A stretch of 64,000 bases of DNA. Origin: Chitinophaga filiformis (lineage in GTDB: Bacteria; Bacteroidota; Bacteroidia; Chitinophagales; Chitinophagaceae). The stretch is taken from positions 182,969 through 246,968 of the forward strand of contig NZ_JAKIRP010000014.1 in assembly GCF_021646545.1 (NCBI RefSeq). The letters are read 5' to 3'. Positions 1 to 7,937 of the stretch are shown piece by piece. Each line of letters starts with the position of its first letter. Positions within the stretch are counted from its first letter, which is position 1. Under the pieces are notes generated by a model, which did no database searches, was not told where the DNA came from, and saw nothing but the letters and a program-made list of their open reading frames with translations. The position numbers and the translations under genes are program-made.

Positions 1-458
1 ACCTGCGTGCTATGGACGACCTGAAACAATCCGTTCAGGGAGCCGTATACGAACAGAAAGATCCATTGCTGATCTATAAATTCGAAGCATTCAACCTCTT
101 CAAAGACCTGAATGCAGAAACCAGCCGTGAGATCGTTTCCTTCCTCTGCAGATCTGGTATTCCTGTTCAGGAAGACAATCGTCCTCCTCAGCAGCAGCAG
201 CAACAGGTGCAGGAACGTCCTGCGCAACCACAGATCCGTGAAGGGCATGAAGAAAAGACTGATATGAGCCGTATGCGTGCTTCTCATCAGGAATTCGAAA
301 GCAGTAACGGTCATACGATGGTAGCAGAAGAATATGCCACCAATGCTGAACCGGCAAAACAGGAACCCGTGAAAGCAGGTCCGAAAGTTGGCAGGAATGA
401 TCCTTGTCCTTGCGGAAGCGGTAAGAAGTTTAAACAATGTCACGGAAAAGATCTCTAA
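1..458 (+). CDS. secA: SecA preprotein translocase ATPase, C-terminal part (cut by window start)
   Basis: This is the last part of SecA, the ATPase that pushes preproteins through SecYEG. The reading frame is open from the first base, and the residues before the first in-frame ATG (position 12) continue the SecA helical domain (LRAMDDLKQSVQ), so that ATG is internal. The order is: end of the helical wing/scaffold region (YEQKDPLLIYKFEAFNLF), a long Gln-rich linker with runs of Q near residues 58-66, and a C-terminal zinc-binding SEC-C motif (NDPCPCGSGKKFKQCHG) that in other SecAs contacts SecB or phospholipid. The three Cys and one His zinc ligands are all present. A strong terminator follows within 20 bases, so it ends its transcript. 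Confidence 0.95.
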   Translation, partial: LRAMDDLKQSVQGAVYEQKDPLLIYKFEAFNLFKDLNAETSREIVSFLCRSGIPVQEDNRPPQQQQQQVQERPAQPQIREGHEEKTDMSRMRASHQEFESSNGHTMVAEEYATNAEPAKQEPVKAGPKVGRNDPCPCGSGKKFKQCHGKDL

Positions 459-476
459 TTCCGTAGAGATATAAAG

Positions 477-513
477 AAAGGGCCTGTATCAATATATGAT
501 ACAGGCCCTTTTT
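477..513 (+). terminator. Rho-independent terminator after secA
   Basis: A perfect 15-base stem (AAAGGGCCTGTATCA paired with its complement) with a 5-base ATATA loop, running into T residues, starts 19 bases after the secA stop. Confidence 0.9.
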
Positions 514-559
514 CATTTGTATACCTGAATATTTTTCCCTTTTGTTAGCGTTTTTTTGG

Positions 560-567
560 TAGATTTG
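560..567 (+). promoter_or_regulatory. Bacteroidota-type -7 element (TAGATTTG) before lipoprotein 1
   Basis: TAGATTTG fits the Bacteroidota -7 consensus TAnnTTTG exactly. A TTTG lies upstream at 541-544, but the spacing (15) is shorter than usual. The next gene starts 235 bases downstream, so the leader is long. The same TAGATTTG and about 90 bases of similar leader (TATTGCT, ACCA, AAGA, ACCTCAAA, ATCAT in the same order) recur before lipoprotein 2, so promoter and leader were duplicated with the gene. I see nothing convincing coding in 514-802. Confidence 0.4.
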
Positions 568-802
568 GTTACACGTCAGTCTTATTGCTTTTGGCGACAA
601 CCAGCATGGTATAAAGACACTATAAGATTCACCTCAAAGGATCATACGACCCCATTATCAACAGTTTTTATTTCTCATAATTCGTCACGCGGCGGGGCTT
701 GCGGTTGTAGTAACTGCCCGATTTGCCAACGCCAGGATATACCACCACGCAAGGCTATTGTAATTATGCATCCATTTCACAGGTAACTAAAACCTCTTAT
801 GT

Positions 803-1564
803 ATGACCACCAAAATCATCCTCAGCTTATGCTGTCTGATAGCATTCTATTCAATATCATCATGTACTAAAGATGACCTGAAACGTAAAGGAGACATCAC
901 TGGTAAAGTAGTCGTGTATGACTCACTGGGAAGGCCGCTTAGCGATTATTCCGGTGTACAGGTGATAATAGATTCCACGAACCGGTCAACGCTCACTGAT
1001 GCCAGTGGCGCTTACGTTTTCCACCGTGTGCCTGCCGGCATATATAATTTTTCATTTAAGAAAGAAGGTTATGGTACTTATCGTATCATTCGCCAGCAGC
1101 ATGCTGGCGGGTCACAACCCACGCGTCTGGATACTGCAGATGTAGGTAAGATCTACGATGGTCCGCCGGTAACGCTTTACACCATCATTTCACTGGGAGG
1201 GCCCAATAGCACCGAGCGATTCACATATACTGAATTTGCCGCTCCCTTTCGTATTCCTGCGCCCACCGTATTGTATATCAGTAATCAGCCGGAAATTTCT
1301 TCAACAAACTTCGTCATCAACATCAGATATACTAATGCCTTTATTCCCGAAGGGAATATGGCCTACCAAACCGAGTCATTTCAGCCTTATGTAGCGGTCC
1401 ACCCGATCCTGCACAATTCACCATATCTCAAAGCAGTCCTGGCATTTGACAACGTCAGGGACATTCATTACATAGATGAAGAGGGGCGTACAATATATCC
1501 ATGCACCGGCAAAATATTTGAAGAGCCGCCGACGTCACGCACAGGTGCTAAAGTGAAAAGGTAA
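803..1564 (+). CDS. Lipoprotein with carboxypeptidase-regulatory-like domain, paralogue 1
   Basis: A 253-residue surface or periplasmic lipoprotein of unknown role. It begins with a type II signal peptide whose lipobox is SISSC (Cys at residue 21). Next comes a CarboxypepD_reg-like beta-sandwich at about residues 32-95, with the conserved pattern TDASGAYVFHRVPAGIYN followed by KEGYGTYR. The C-terminal part is family-specific and ends in DEEGRTIYPCTGKIF. Paralogues lie at 1944, 2856 and 3657 and a broken one at 4479. It lacks the collagen-like GPPGPPG stretch that the other three have directly after the lipidated Cys. The domain is usual in Bacteroidota outer-membrane proteins, but here it is not attached to a TonB receptor. 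Function is not known. Confidence 0.85.
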   Translation: MTTKIILSLCCLIAFYSISSCTKDDLKRKGDITGKVVVYDSLGRPLSDYSGVQVIIDSTNRSTLTDASGAYVFHRVPAGIYNFSFKKEGYGTYRIIRQQHAGGSQPTRLDTADVGKIYDGPPVTLYTIISLGGPNSTERFTYTEFAAPFRIPAPTVLYISNQPEISSTNFVINIRYTNAFIPEGNMAYQTESFQPYVAVHPILHNSPYLKAVLAFDNVRDIHYIDEEGRTIYPCTGKIFEEPPTSRTGAKVKR

Positions 1565-1943
1565 CTACCGGGACATCTTTATTACTTACCTGTAGCCTGT
1601 CTTCGTCAACGCTTCAGATTTTTTTTCATTTCCCGACAGACGAAAGGTTTTTTTGCGTAGATTTGATTAAGCGAATTCGCTATTGCTATGTAGAACCAAA
1701 GAATGGCTCAAGAATACTCGTTAAAGATCAACCTCAAAAAATCATCAATTCAACCCCAGTAATCAGTAATTTATTTTTCTATTAACCTTATCATCATGAA
1801 GCAGCGTTTATTGCTGTTATAAGTTTCACGTTGGCCTTTTACCGCCGGAATATATGTAGGACACAATACGATTTAGTTATATGACTCAAGGATGCAATGT
1901 CATGGTAATATCTGTTTGAACACTTCGATTAACCTCTTAATGT
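1565..1943 (+). other. 379-base gap with leader of lipoprotein 2 and a possible gene remnant
   Basis: The gap holds the TAGATTTG element at 1658-1665 and a long leader resembling that of lipoprotein 1. At 1797 an ATG opens MKQRLLLL and stops. In the adjacent frame the hydrophobic run AVISFTLAFYRR continues to about 1883, like a signal peptide broken by a frameshift. This may be another decayed paralogue, but the match is too short to be sure. Confidence 0.3.
1658..1665 (+). promoter_or_regulatory. Bacteroidota-type -7 element (TAGATTTG) before lipoprotein 2
   Basis: Exact TAnnTTTG match, 278 bases before the lipoprotein 2 start. It sits in a leader alignable with the one at 560, including a preceding run of T. 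No clear -33 TTTG is seen. Confidence 0.4.
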
Positions 1944-2804
1944 ATGACCTCCAAAATCCTCTTCAGCTTATGCTGTCTGGTAGCACTTTATTCACTGTTC
2001 TCGTGTACAAGAGAAGACCTGCAAGGACCTCCCGGGCCGCCTGGTGATACGGGAATGTACGTCCCTCTCAGCGGTGATATCAGGGGCAGCGTGATCGTGT
2101 ACGATTCAACGGGAAAAGCCCTTGCCGATCATTCAGGCGTGATCGTAACAATTGATTCCACCGATCTGAAAGACACTACTGATGCCAGCGGTGACTACAA
2201 CTTTAGCCAGGTGCCAGCGGGTCGGTATAACTTCTCTTACAGTAAGCCAGGTTATGGTACATACCGTATCATCCGGCAACTGCATCCGGGCGGGGCACAG
2301 GCTACGCAGGTGGCTAATGCGGATGTAGGGCAGATCTATTATGGTCCGCCGCCAAACTACGTTACGTGGATGGGCTTCGGAAGTCCTACCCGTCATGAGA
2401 TCTACCCCTACGCAACGTTTCAGGCTCCCATGCAGATACCTGCGGCGCTGGTATTATATATGACTGTTCATGGGTCGCCCAAGACAGACTTTGTCACCAC
2501 TCAGCGGGATTATATACCAATAGACAACTATCCCTACGAATATTTCGGCTCAGAAATTTCTCCGTATACGATATACTCAGACACCGTGTTGGCCAAGGCA
2601 AATACCATCTATTTCTCGCTGGCATTTGACAACCCCAAAGATATTAACTACATAGATGAACGGGGCAAAAGAATATACCCCTGTACAAGTCCGATACTGG
2701 GCTCCTTTGGCCTGTCGCCATGGGACTTCTCACCTCCGTTTGGGGCAAGAAGACAAAGCAATGATGGCATTTATCCATTGCTACGAAACTTCCGTTTGAA
2801 ATAA
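1944..2804 (+). CDS. Lipoprotein with short collagen-like stretch and carboxypeptidase-regulatory-like domain, paralogue 2
   Basis: A 286-residue lipoprotein, the closest relative of the gene at 803: the first 27 codons and the leader align closely. The lipobox is SLFSC (Cys 21). It is followed by a miniature Gly-X-Y segment (QGPPGPPGDTG), then a regulatory-carboxypeptidase-like domain (TDASGDYNFSQVPAGRYN, KPGYGTYRIIRQ) and a C-terminal region containing DERGKRIYPCTSPILGSFG. The GPPGPPG stretch is far too short for a collagen triple helix on its own and may act as an extended spacer from the membrane anchor; that is inference. Likely expressed from its own duplicated promoter at 1658. Substrate or partner unknown. 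Confidence 0.85.
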   Translation: MTSKILFSLCCLVALYSLFSCTREDLQGPPGPPGDTGMYVPLSGDIRGSVIVYDSTGKALADHSGVIVTIDSTDLKDTTDASGDYNFSQVPAGRYNFSYSKPGYGTYRIIRQLHPGGAQATQVANADVGQIYYGPPPNYVTWMGFGSPTRHEIYPYATFQAPMQIPAALVLYMTVHGSPKTDFVTTQRDYIPIDNYPYEYFGSEISPYTIYSDTVLAKANTIYFSLAFDNPKDINYIDERGKRIYPCTSPILGSFGLSPWDFSPPFGARRQSNDGIYPLLRNFRLK

Positions 2805-2855
2805 TGCCAGGTATACGCAACCAGGAACACCATCATTCATTATTAATTCATCCAC

Positions 2856-3650
2856 ATGAAAAATATTATATTCCTCTCGTTCTTTCTATGCCTGATCATG
2901 GCATGCGTTAAAGAGGGACCTCCCGGTCCTAAAGGACCCGATGGCCCACCATATACATGGCCACCTGGAAATATTACAGGGTATATTGAATTCCGCGATC
3001 AGTTCGGCGCGCTACTCTTCACAGTCGAAAAGGACAGTGTGCTGGTACAGACGTATAATGCTGACAGCGTTTTCAGGGCTTATACAGACAGTACCGGGTA
3101 TTTCATTCTCAGTGATGTACCGCCGGGGAATTATGACATCAGCATATCAAAAGCGGGCTATGATTCCTTACATATGTATGTAAAACACGCGGGCGGGGAA
3201 ATAGACAAATTCACGGGCACTACCTCTATGAGTCAGCCTATAACGACCAGATTCGTATCTATAACCGCCCAGGCCCTCATTGATATCAGTTCCAACGTTA
3301 TCCGTGTGAATGCGCAGGCAGTATTTGAATGGCCAAAGCCTCCGGGTAAACTGGTATCTGGTTTCAGGTTCTTCCTTGACAGATCTGCCGTTCCGGGCGA
3401 CGGTAGGTTAGCTTTTGACGTTCCGGCGCAATGGATATCGGACATTGATGGAGTTACCGGAAGAGCAATAGCGACTTTCCAACTCCCCATCACCACGGTT
3501 CCCTCAGGCACTCAACTCTACGTGACTGCAGCTGCAGCGCCACCAGCCACCGCCTACAAACCATGGCTTGACTATACAAGTGGTGCTCAGATCCCGTATC
3601 CGTATCTGGGAGATTCCATTAAAACCATCATTACTTACATTGAAGAATAG
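2856..3650 (+). CDS. Lipoprotein with collagen-like stretch, paralogue 3
   Basis: A 264-residue lipoprotein. The signal peptide ends in LIMAC (Cys 17). It is followed by a Gly-Pro-rich stretch (GPPGPKGPDGPP) and a regulatory-carboxypeptidase-like domain (TDSTGYFILSDVPPGNYD, KAGYDSLHMYVKH). The C-terminal half is predicted to be all beta strand. It is more diverged from paralogues 1 and 2 than they are from each other. It lies 51 bases after paralogue 2 and 6 bases before paralogue 4, so 2856 and 3657 are almost certainly co-transcribed. No enzyme motif is visible. Confidence 0.85.
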   Translation: MKNIIFLSFFLCLIMACVKEGPPGPKGPDGPPYTWPPGNITGYIEFRDQFGALLFTVEKDSVLVQTYNADSVFRAYTDSTGYFILSDVPPGNYDISISKAGYDSLHMYVKHAGGEIDKFTGTTSMSQPITTRFVSITAQALIDISSNVIRVNAQAVFEWPKPPGKLVSGFRFFLDRSAVPGDGRLAFDVPAQWISDIDGVTGRAIATFQLPITTVPSGTQLYVTAAAAPPATAYKPWLDYTSGAQIPYPYLGDSIKTIITYIEE

Positions 3651-3656
3651 CCTTAT

Positions 3657-4457
3657 ATGAAACAGATAATATTAGTGTTGTCCTGCTGTCTTTTTATGAC
3701 AGCCTGCGTAAACTGGGATATTACAGGTCCTGCGGGTCCTGAAGGACTTCCCGGACCTCCGGGGCAAAAGCCGCCCGGTGCTGACACTTCTTCTATCCTT
3801 GGAAGGGTATTTACTTTCAATCAATTTACAGTTCCAATATGGCCGGTGGATAGTGTCAAAATAACTTTACATCTGAGCGCTGATTCTACACTTGAAACAA
3901 TGGCTGATACAGCCGGCTACTACCGGTTCAATGGCATCAGCACAGGCACCTATAATCTGACCTATAGCCGTAGCGGTTTTGGTGAGATGAAGGTATTTGG
4001 TCAGACACATATTTCCGGTGGTACATTGAATACCACCGTACAGGAAGTGTCGATCGTACAGATCGCCACACAGAACCTTCCTGATTCGGCCTGGTTTGGC
4101 CAGCCTATATCACCTGACTACATTAGCTTCAGATTCACAACAACGCCTTCAAACTTCTCGATGGCCAACCAGAATTATCTGGTCTTTTTTTCCAAACATG
4201 CAAATGTCAGTGACAGAGACTACCTGTTCAAGATGGAGTACCAGTCAATCTATACTCAGAAGTCATTACTGGCGCCTTACTTCTCTCCTGGTGATTCTAT
4301 GTATGCACGGGTATATCTGTTCCCGAGATATTTCTATACACCAGTATCATCAGTGACTATGATCAGACCGGGCACTTCTTACATCGACCCCTCCACCGGA
4401 GAATTGGTATATCCATTCAGAAACAGCCAGTCGGCATTGGCGGCGGGAGTCTTTTAA
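3657..4457 (+). CDS. Lipoprotein with collagen-like stretch, paralogue 4
   Basis: A 266-residue lipoprotein. The lipobox is FMTAC (Cys 17). It is followed by the longest Gly-X-Y segment of the group (ITGPAGPEGLPGPPGQKPPG), then a regulatory-carboxypeptidase-like domain (ADTAGYYRFNGISTGTYN, RSGFGEMKVFGQ). The C-terminal region again carries a tyrosine-rich end with IDPSTGELVYPF, equivalent to the IYPCT end of paralogues 1 and 2. The start is 6 bases after the previous stop, which argues for coupling. Function unknown; a cell-surface binding or assembly role is inference only. Confidence 0.85.
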   Translation: MKQIILVLSCCLFMTACVNWDITGPAGPEGLPGPPGQKPPGADTSSILGRVFTFNQFTVPIWPVDSVKITLHLSADSTLETMADTAGYYRFNGISTGTYNLTYSRSGFGEMKVFGQTHISGGTLNTTVQEVSIVQIATQNLPDSAWFGQPISPDYISFRFTTTPSNFSMANQNYLVFFSKHANVSDRDYLFKMEYQSIYTQKSLLAPYFSPGDSMYARVYLFPRYFYTPVSSVTMIRPGTSYIDPSTGELVYPFRNSQSALAAGVF

Positions 4458-4478
4458 CACTTCAATAAACAGTAAAAC

Positions 4479-4659
4479 ATGACCCAAAAAATCTTACACA
4501 GCTTATGCTGTTTCGCAGTCTTTGGCAGGCCGTACCATCCACCCCTGTACGGGTAGAATGCTGGGATCATTGGTATTGTATGGAGCATTATTTGAGGAGA
4601 ACCCTTACAGCAGCAGGCAAGCCGGCGAGGGTGTACAACTGCGGTTCCGGCATCGATAA
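4479..4659 (+). pseudogene. Remnant of a fifth lipoprotein paralogue, internally deleted and frameshifted
   Basis: ATG at 4479 opens MTQKILHSLCCFAVF, clearly the signal-peptide start of paralogues 1 and 2 (MTTKIILSLCCL, MTSKILFSLCCL). About 45 bases later the sequence jumps to the C-terminal part: reading from 4525 in the next frame gives AGRTIHPCTGRMLGSLVLYG, matching EGRTIYPCTGKIF and KRIYPCTSPILGSFG of the intact copies, and runs to a TAA at 4657-4659. So roughly 200 codons, including the whole regulatory domain, are missing and the two ends are out of frame. The ATG frame itself stops at 4555. Confidence 0.8.
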
Positions 4660-4794
4660 CGCATCGCATTTTTTATACGGTATACATGATGTTTCAGGCA
4701 GCGCTGTCCAGTGCTGCCTGATCTGTTAATATTGTACCCCTCCCGTTACCCGATTTCCGGATTTCCCTTACTTTCGTGGCCGAAACCTGTCACA

Positions 4795-5442
4795 ATGAAA
4801 CTCAACAGATACATAGACCATACCGTTCTCAAGCCAACGACGACACTGGAAGACATTAAGAAGCTCTGTATGGAAGCGGTGGAATATGACTTTGCCGCAG
4901 TATGCATTCCTCCACCTTTTGTAAAACTGGCGAAGACCTTTGTAGGTAGTACAACGACAAAGGTGGCTACCGTTACGGGGTTCCCTTTCGGTTATTCTGC
5001 TATCGAAGCGAAGGTAGCAGAAACAGTGCTGGCCATTGTAGATGGAGCAGACGAGATTGATATGGTAGCCAATATACTGGCCATCCGGAATAAGGACTGG
5101 GAATATGTGGAGAAAGAGATCGCGACCATTATGCCGATCGTCCGCAACCATAAGAAGGTGATCAAGGTGATCATTGAAAGTGGCATATTATTGGAAGAAG
5201 AGATCGTACAGTGCTGCCAGCTGTATGCTAAATACCAGGTAGATTTTGTAAAGACCTCTACCGGGTATGCGGAAAAGGGAGCGACCGTTGCTGCCGTACA
5301 CCTGATGAGGGCCAACTTGCCGGCAAATATTCAGATAAAAGCTTCCGGCGGTATTCGTACCTTTGCCTTTGCTAAGGAACTGATTGACGCTGGCGCCACG
5401 AGGATAGGGACTAGCAATGGAGTGGCACTCATGAAAGAATAG
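4795..5442 (+). CDS. deoC: Deoxyribose-phosphate aldolase
   Basis: A 215-residue class I aldolase that splits 2-deoxyribose-5-phosphate into acetaldehyde and glyceraldehyde-3-phosphate in deoxynucleoside catabolism. Diagnostic segments are IDHTVLKPTTT at the N terminus, EIDMVANI (conserved Asp), KVIIESGIL with one conserved active-site Lys, and FVKTSTGYAEKGAT with the Schiff-base Lys. It ends with IKASGGIRT and GATRIGTSNG phosphate-binding loops. The frame is open upstream to 4711, but the conserved protein starts at MKLNRYIDHT. A near match to the -7 box (TACTTTCG, 4769-4776) sits 18 bases before this ATG, supporting 4795. It follows the lipoprotein remnant and is unrelated to it. Confidence 0.95.
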   Translation: MKLNRYIDHTVLKPTTTLEDIKKLCMEAVEYDFAAVCIPPPFVKLAKTFVGSTTTKVATVTGFPFGYSAIEAKVAETVLAIVDGADEIDMVANILAIRNKDWEYVEKEIATIMPIVRNHKKVIKVIIESGILLEEEIVQCCQLYAKYQVDFVKTSTGYAEKGATVAAVHLMRANLPANIQIKASGGIRTFAFAKELIDAGATRIGTSNGVALMKE

Positions 5443-5490
5443 TTACGATAATGGCAGGGTACTGCCCCTCGTAATTATCCGCCTAAACAG

Positions 5491-5937
5491 ATGAATATGA
5501 AACACTTAATATTATTATTCTCCGGATTGCTGATCGGAGGCCTGGCCATTGCCCAGGAAGCGCCAATAGCCAGCACAGGTGGTGTGAAGGTGGTAAAAGA
5601 CCCTCGCCTCGACCTGCTGATCAGGAAGCAGATCTACATCAATACCCTGGCCATCCGTAATCAGCCGGGATTCAGGGTACAGGTTATCTCTACCAACAAA
5701 AGAAATGAGGCCAACGATATAAAGGCCCGTGTAATGCAATTATATCCCGATTACCGCACTTATATGGATTACCAGGCGCCTTATTTCAAGGTGCGCGTGG
5801 GTGACTTTAAAAGCAGGGAAGAGGCAGCCGAACTAAGGGAAAAACTCTCTGACAATTTCCCGGGCGGCGTATTTGTAGTACCAGCCATCATTAATGTGTC
5901 ACCAGAGAAAGAAGCCGGGAATGAAGAATCGTATTAA
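5491..5937 (+). CDS. Exported SPOR-domain protein
   Basis: A 148-residue protein with a Sec signal peptide (GLLIGGLAIAQ, probable cleavage near residue 21). The C-terminal SPOR domain lies at about residues 60-135 (PGFRVQVISTNKRNEANDIKA, APYFKVRVGDF, SREEAAELREKL). SPOR domains bind denuded septal peptidoglycan, so a periplasmic cell-wall role is likely. A second ATG six bases in (5497) is an equally possible start. It begins 48 bases after deoC; a small GC hairpin lies between. Its last 17 bases overlap the start of the amidohydrolase gene, which implies one transcript. Confidence 0.85.
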   Translation: MNMKHLILLFSGLLIGGLAIAQEAPIASTGGVKVVKDPRLDLLIRKQIYINTLAIRNQPGFRVQVISTNKRNEANDIKARVMQLYPDYRTYMDYQAPYFKVRVGDFKSREEAAELREKLSDNFPGGVFVVPAIINVSPEKEAGNEESY

Positions 5938-7096
5938 AGAACTGGCGCAGCAGTATGCGCCGGAGTTCGTTGCTATCCGCCGTCACATCCACTCCCATCC
6001 TGAATTATCCTTCCAGGAATATGAAACATCCAAATTCCTGCAACAGAAACTGGATGAATTTGGAGTATCCTATACAGCTGGTATTGCCGGAACCGGTATT
6101 ATCGCTACTATAGCTGGAAAAAATCCATCTTCCAAAACCATCGCCTTAAGGGCAGACATTGACGCACTTCCCATCACGGAAGCCAATGATGTGCCTTATA
6201 AATCGCTCAATACCGGTGTCATGCATGCCTGCGGACATGACGTGCACACTACCTGCGTGTTGGGTGCTACGCGCATTCTGCAGCAGCTGAAGGATGAATT
6301 TGAGGGAACCATCAAAGTATTGTTCCAGCCCGGTGAGGAGAAACATCCGGGAGGAGCCAGTCTGATGATACAGGAAGGCGCATTGGAAAATCCGCGCCCC
6401 GACGCTATCCTGGGCATGCACGTGCAGCCGTCTATGGAAGCCGGTAAACTGGGTTTCAGAGCAGGACAATATATGGCCAGCGCAGATGAGATCTATATAA
6501 CCATCAAGGGTAAGGGCGGTCATGCGGCATTACCTCATCTTACGGTAGATACCATCCTGGTGGCATCTCACCTGGTGGTGAGCTTACAGCAGGTCATCAG
6601 CCGTAACAATAATCCCTTCTCCCCTTCTGTACTGAGTATCTGCGCTTTCAACGGCGGTTATACGACTAATGTTATTCCCAGCGAGGTAAAACTGATGGGC
6701 ACCTTCCGTGCCATGGATGAAACCTGGCGCTTCAAAGCCCATGAGATCATCAAAAAACAGGCTACAGAACTGGCCCATGCCATGGGCGCCGAAATAGATA
6801 TTGAGATACTGGTAGGCTACCCCTGCCTGTATAACAATGAAGCGGTGACCGGCAAAGCACGTTCCCTGGCGGAAGAGTACCTGGGATTGCCTAACGTGGA
6901 GGATACGGAGGTGCGTATGGGAGCAGAGGATTTTGCATTCTATTCCCAGATCGTACCGGCCTGCTTTTTCAGACTGGGTACAGGTAATATAGCACGTGGC
7001 ATCACTTCCGGTGTACACACGCCTACCTTCGATGTGGATGAAAGCGCTATTGAAGTAGGTATAGGTACAATGGCCTATTTAGCCACTCAATTCTGA
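5921..7096 (+). CDS. M20-family amidohydrolase (N-acyl amino acid / hippurate hydrolase type)
   Basis: A 391-residue cytosolic metal-dependent amidohydrolase of the M20D group, which removes acyl groups from amino acids or similar amides. Metal-binding and catalytic motifs are intact: HACGHDVHTT, FQPGEEKHPGGA with the catalytic Glu, HVQPSMEAG, a dimerisation domain containing GKGGHAALPH, and GAEDFAFYSQ near the C terminus. The start at 5921 (MKNRIKELAQQYAPEF) matches the family. An upstream in-frame ATG at 5894 would lengthen the overlap with the SPOR gene. The substrate cannot be read from the sequence. A terminator follows at 7120. Confidence 0.92.
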   Translation: MKNRIKELAQQYAPEFVAIRRHIHSHPELSFQEYETSKFLQQKLDEFGVSYTAGIAGTGIIATIAGKNPSSKTIALRADIDALPITEANDVPYKSLNTGVMHACGHDVHTTCVLGATRILQQLKDEFEGTIKVLFQPGEEKHPGGASLMIQEGALENPRPDAILGMHVQPSMEAGKLGFRAGQYMASADEIYITIKGKGGHAALPHLTVDTILVASHLVVSLQQVISRNNNPFSPSVLSICAFNGGYTTNVIPSEVKLMGTFRAMDETWRFKAHEIIKKQATELAHAMGAEIDIEILVGYPCLYNNEAVTGKARSLAEEYLGLPNVEDTEVRMGAEDFAFYSQIVPACFFRLGTGNIARGITSGVHTPTFDVDESAIEVGIGTMAYLATQF

Positions 7097-7119
7097 TAAC
7101 AACAACTATATGATATTAC

Positions 7120-7150
7120 AAAGGCCGGGATGCATATCCTGGCCTTTTTC
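7120..7150 (+). terminator. Rho-independent terminator after the M20 hydrolase
   Basis: Stem AAAGGCC-GGAT paired with ATCC-GGCCTTT around GCAT, with a T run and C. It serves the SPOR/M20 transcript. Confidence 0.8.
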
Positions 7151-7183
7151 ATTACCTAATTGTATTGTTAATATTTAAAGAAA

Positions 7184-7209
7184 AGAGGCCTGCTGGAAAG
7201 CGGGCCTCT
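7184..7209 (-). terminator. Terminator of the GntR/ABC operon (reverse strand)
   Basis: On the reverse strand AGAGGCCCGC pairs with GCAGGCCTCT and is followed by TTTTCTTT. It lies 40 bases after the stop of the last gene (7248). Confidence 0.75.
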
Positions 7210-7247
7210 ATCAACATAGCCTTTTTGTCTTTCGTTATCGAAGATGT

Positions 7248-7919
7248 TTATTTGATCTGTTTCATGCTGGTTAAAGATTCGCCCCTCAACTCCAGTTCCC
7301 GCAGGCTGTCTACAGCCATTGATACACGGCCATAAGGCACTTCGTATGACTTTAACACGCTGGATTTCCCTAATTGCAGGTGGATGGAATCAACCAGGCT
7401 CTTATTACCCATTGCTATAAATTCATTCTCTTCCCCGCCTGTTACATCCAGTACATTCACGTTCATATCGATCAGTTCAATACGACATGATTTACCTGCC
7501 AGTATGTTCAGGGAAGGGAGTTTAAACTCCCGCACAGAGATGCCTGTTCCTTCAGATAAGATCACTGTCTGCAATGCCGGACATTGCAGCGTAAAGTGCT
7601 CGCCATCTTTCAATTTGATAAACATCGTATCATTTTGAGTGCGATAATCGAACCGCTGGTCTTTTTCACCCCAAAAAGAGATCTGATATTTTTCGTCGCT
7701 GTCTACAGTCAGACGGTCGCTCGATGTGCCCTCTATCTTCAATACTTTGAATGCGTTGACAGCAATTTTATGTTCTTTGCTGTTATTATTATCATCAGTC
7801 AGCAAACCATCTCCGCTTTTGCCTCTTTTATAATTTGCCCACATCACTGTATCGGAGAGCAGCATCAGCAACACGATCAGTCCCACGAAAGAGAGTAATA
7901 ATTTATTACTGGTCTTCAT
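7248..7919 (-). CDS. Membrane-anchored protein, last gene of the GntR/ABC operon
   Basis: A 223-residue protein with a single hydrophobic N-terminal segment (LLLSFVGLIVLLMLLSDTV), probably an uncleaved anchor. The rest is an extracytoplasmic domain rich in short beta strands (FKVLKIEGTSSDRLTV, LPSLNILAGKSCRIELIDMNV). The ladder of short strands resembles DUF2807-type putative adhesin domains often found beside Bacteroidota ABC and regulator operons, but the match is by pattern only. It follows the GntR gene by 18 bases. Its role in the transporter system is unknown. Confidence 0.75.
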   Translation of the reverse strand: MKTSNKLLLSFVGLIVLLMLLSDTVMWANYKRGKSGDGLLTDDNNNSKEHKIAVNAFKVLKIEGTSSDRLTVDSDEKYQISFWGEKDQRFDYRTQNDTMFIKLKDGEHFTLQCPALQTVILSEGTGISVREFKLPSLNILAGKSCRIELIDMNVNVLDVTGGEENEFIAMGNKSLVDSIHLQLGKSSVLKSYEVPYGRVSMAVDSLRELELRGESLTSMKQIK

Positions 7920-7937
7920 AAATTTCTTTTTAATAAA

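Noticed and set aside
556..786. 76-codon frame with a Cys cluster before lipoprotein 1
   Set aside because: It starts inside the -7 element (TAGATTTG), and the equivalent leader of lipoprotein 2 has no such frame.
4505..4729. 74-codon frame overlapping the lipoprotein remnant
   Set aside because: It is in a third frame unrelated to either part of the paralogue match.
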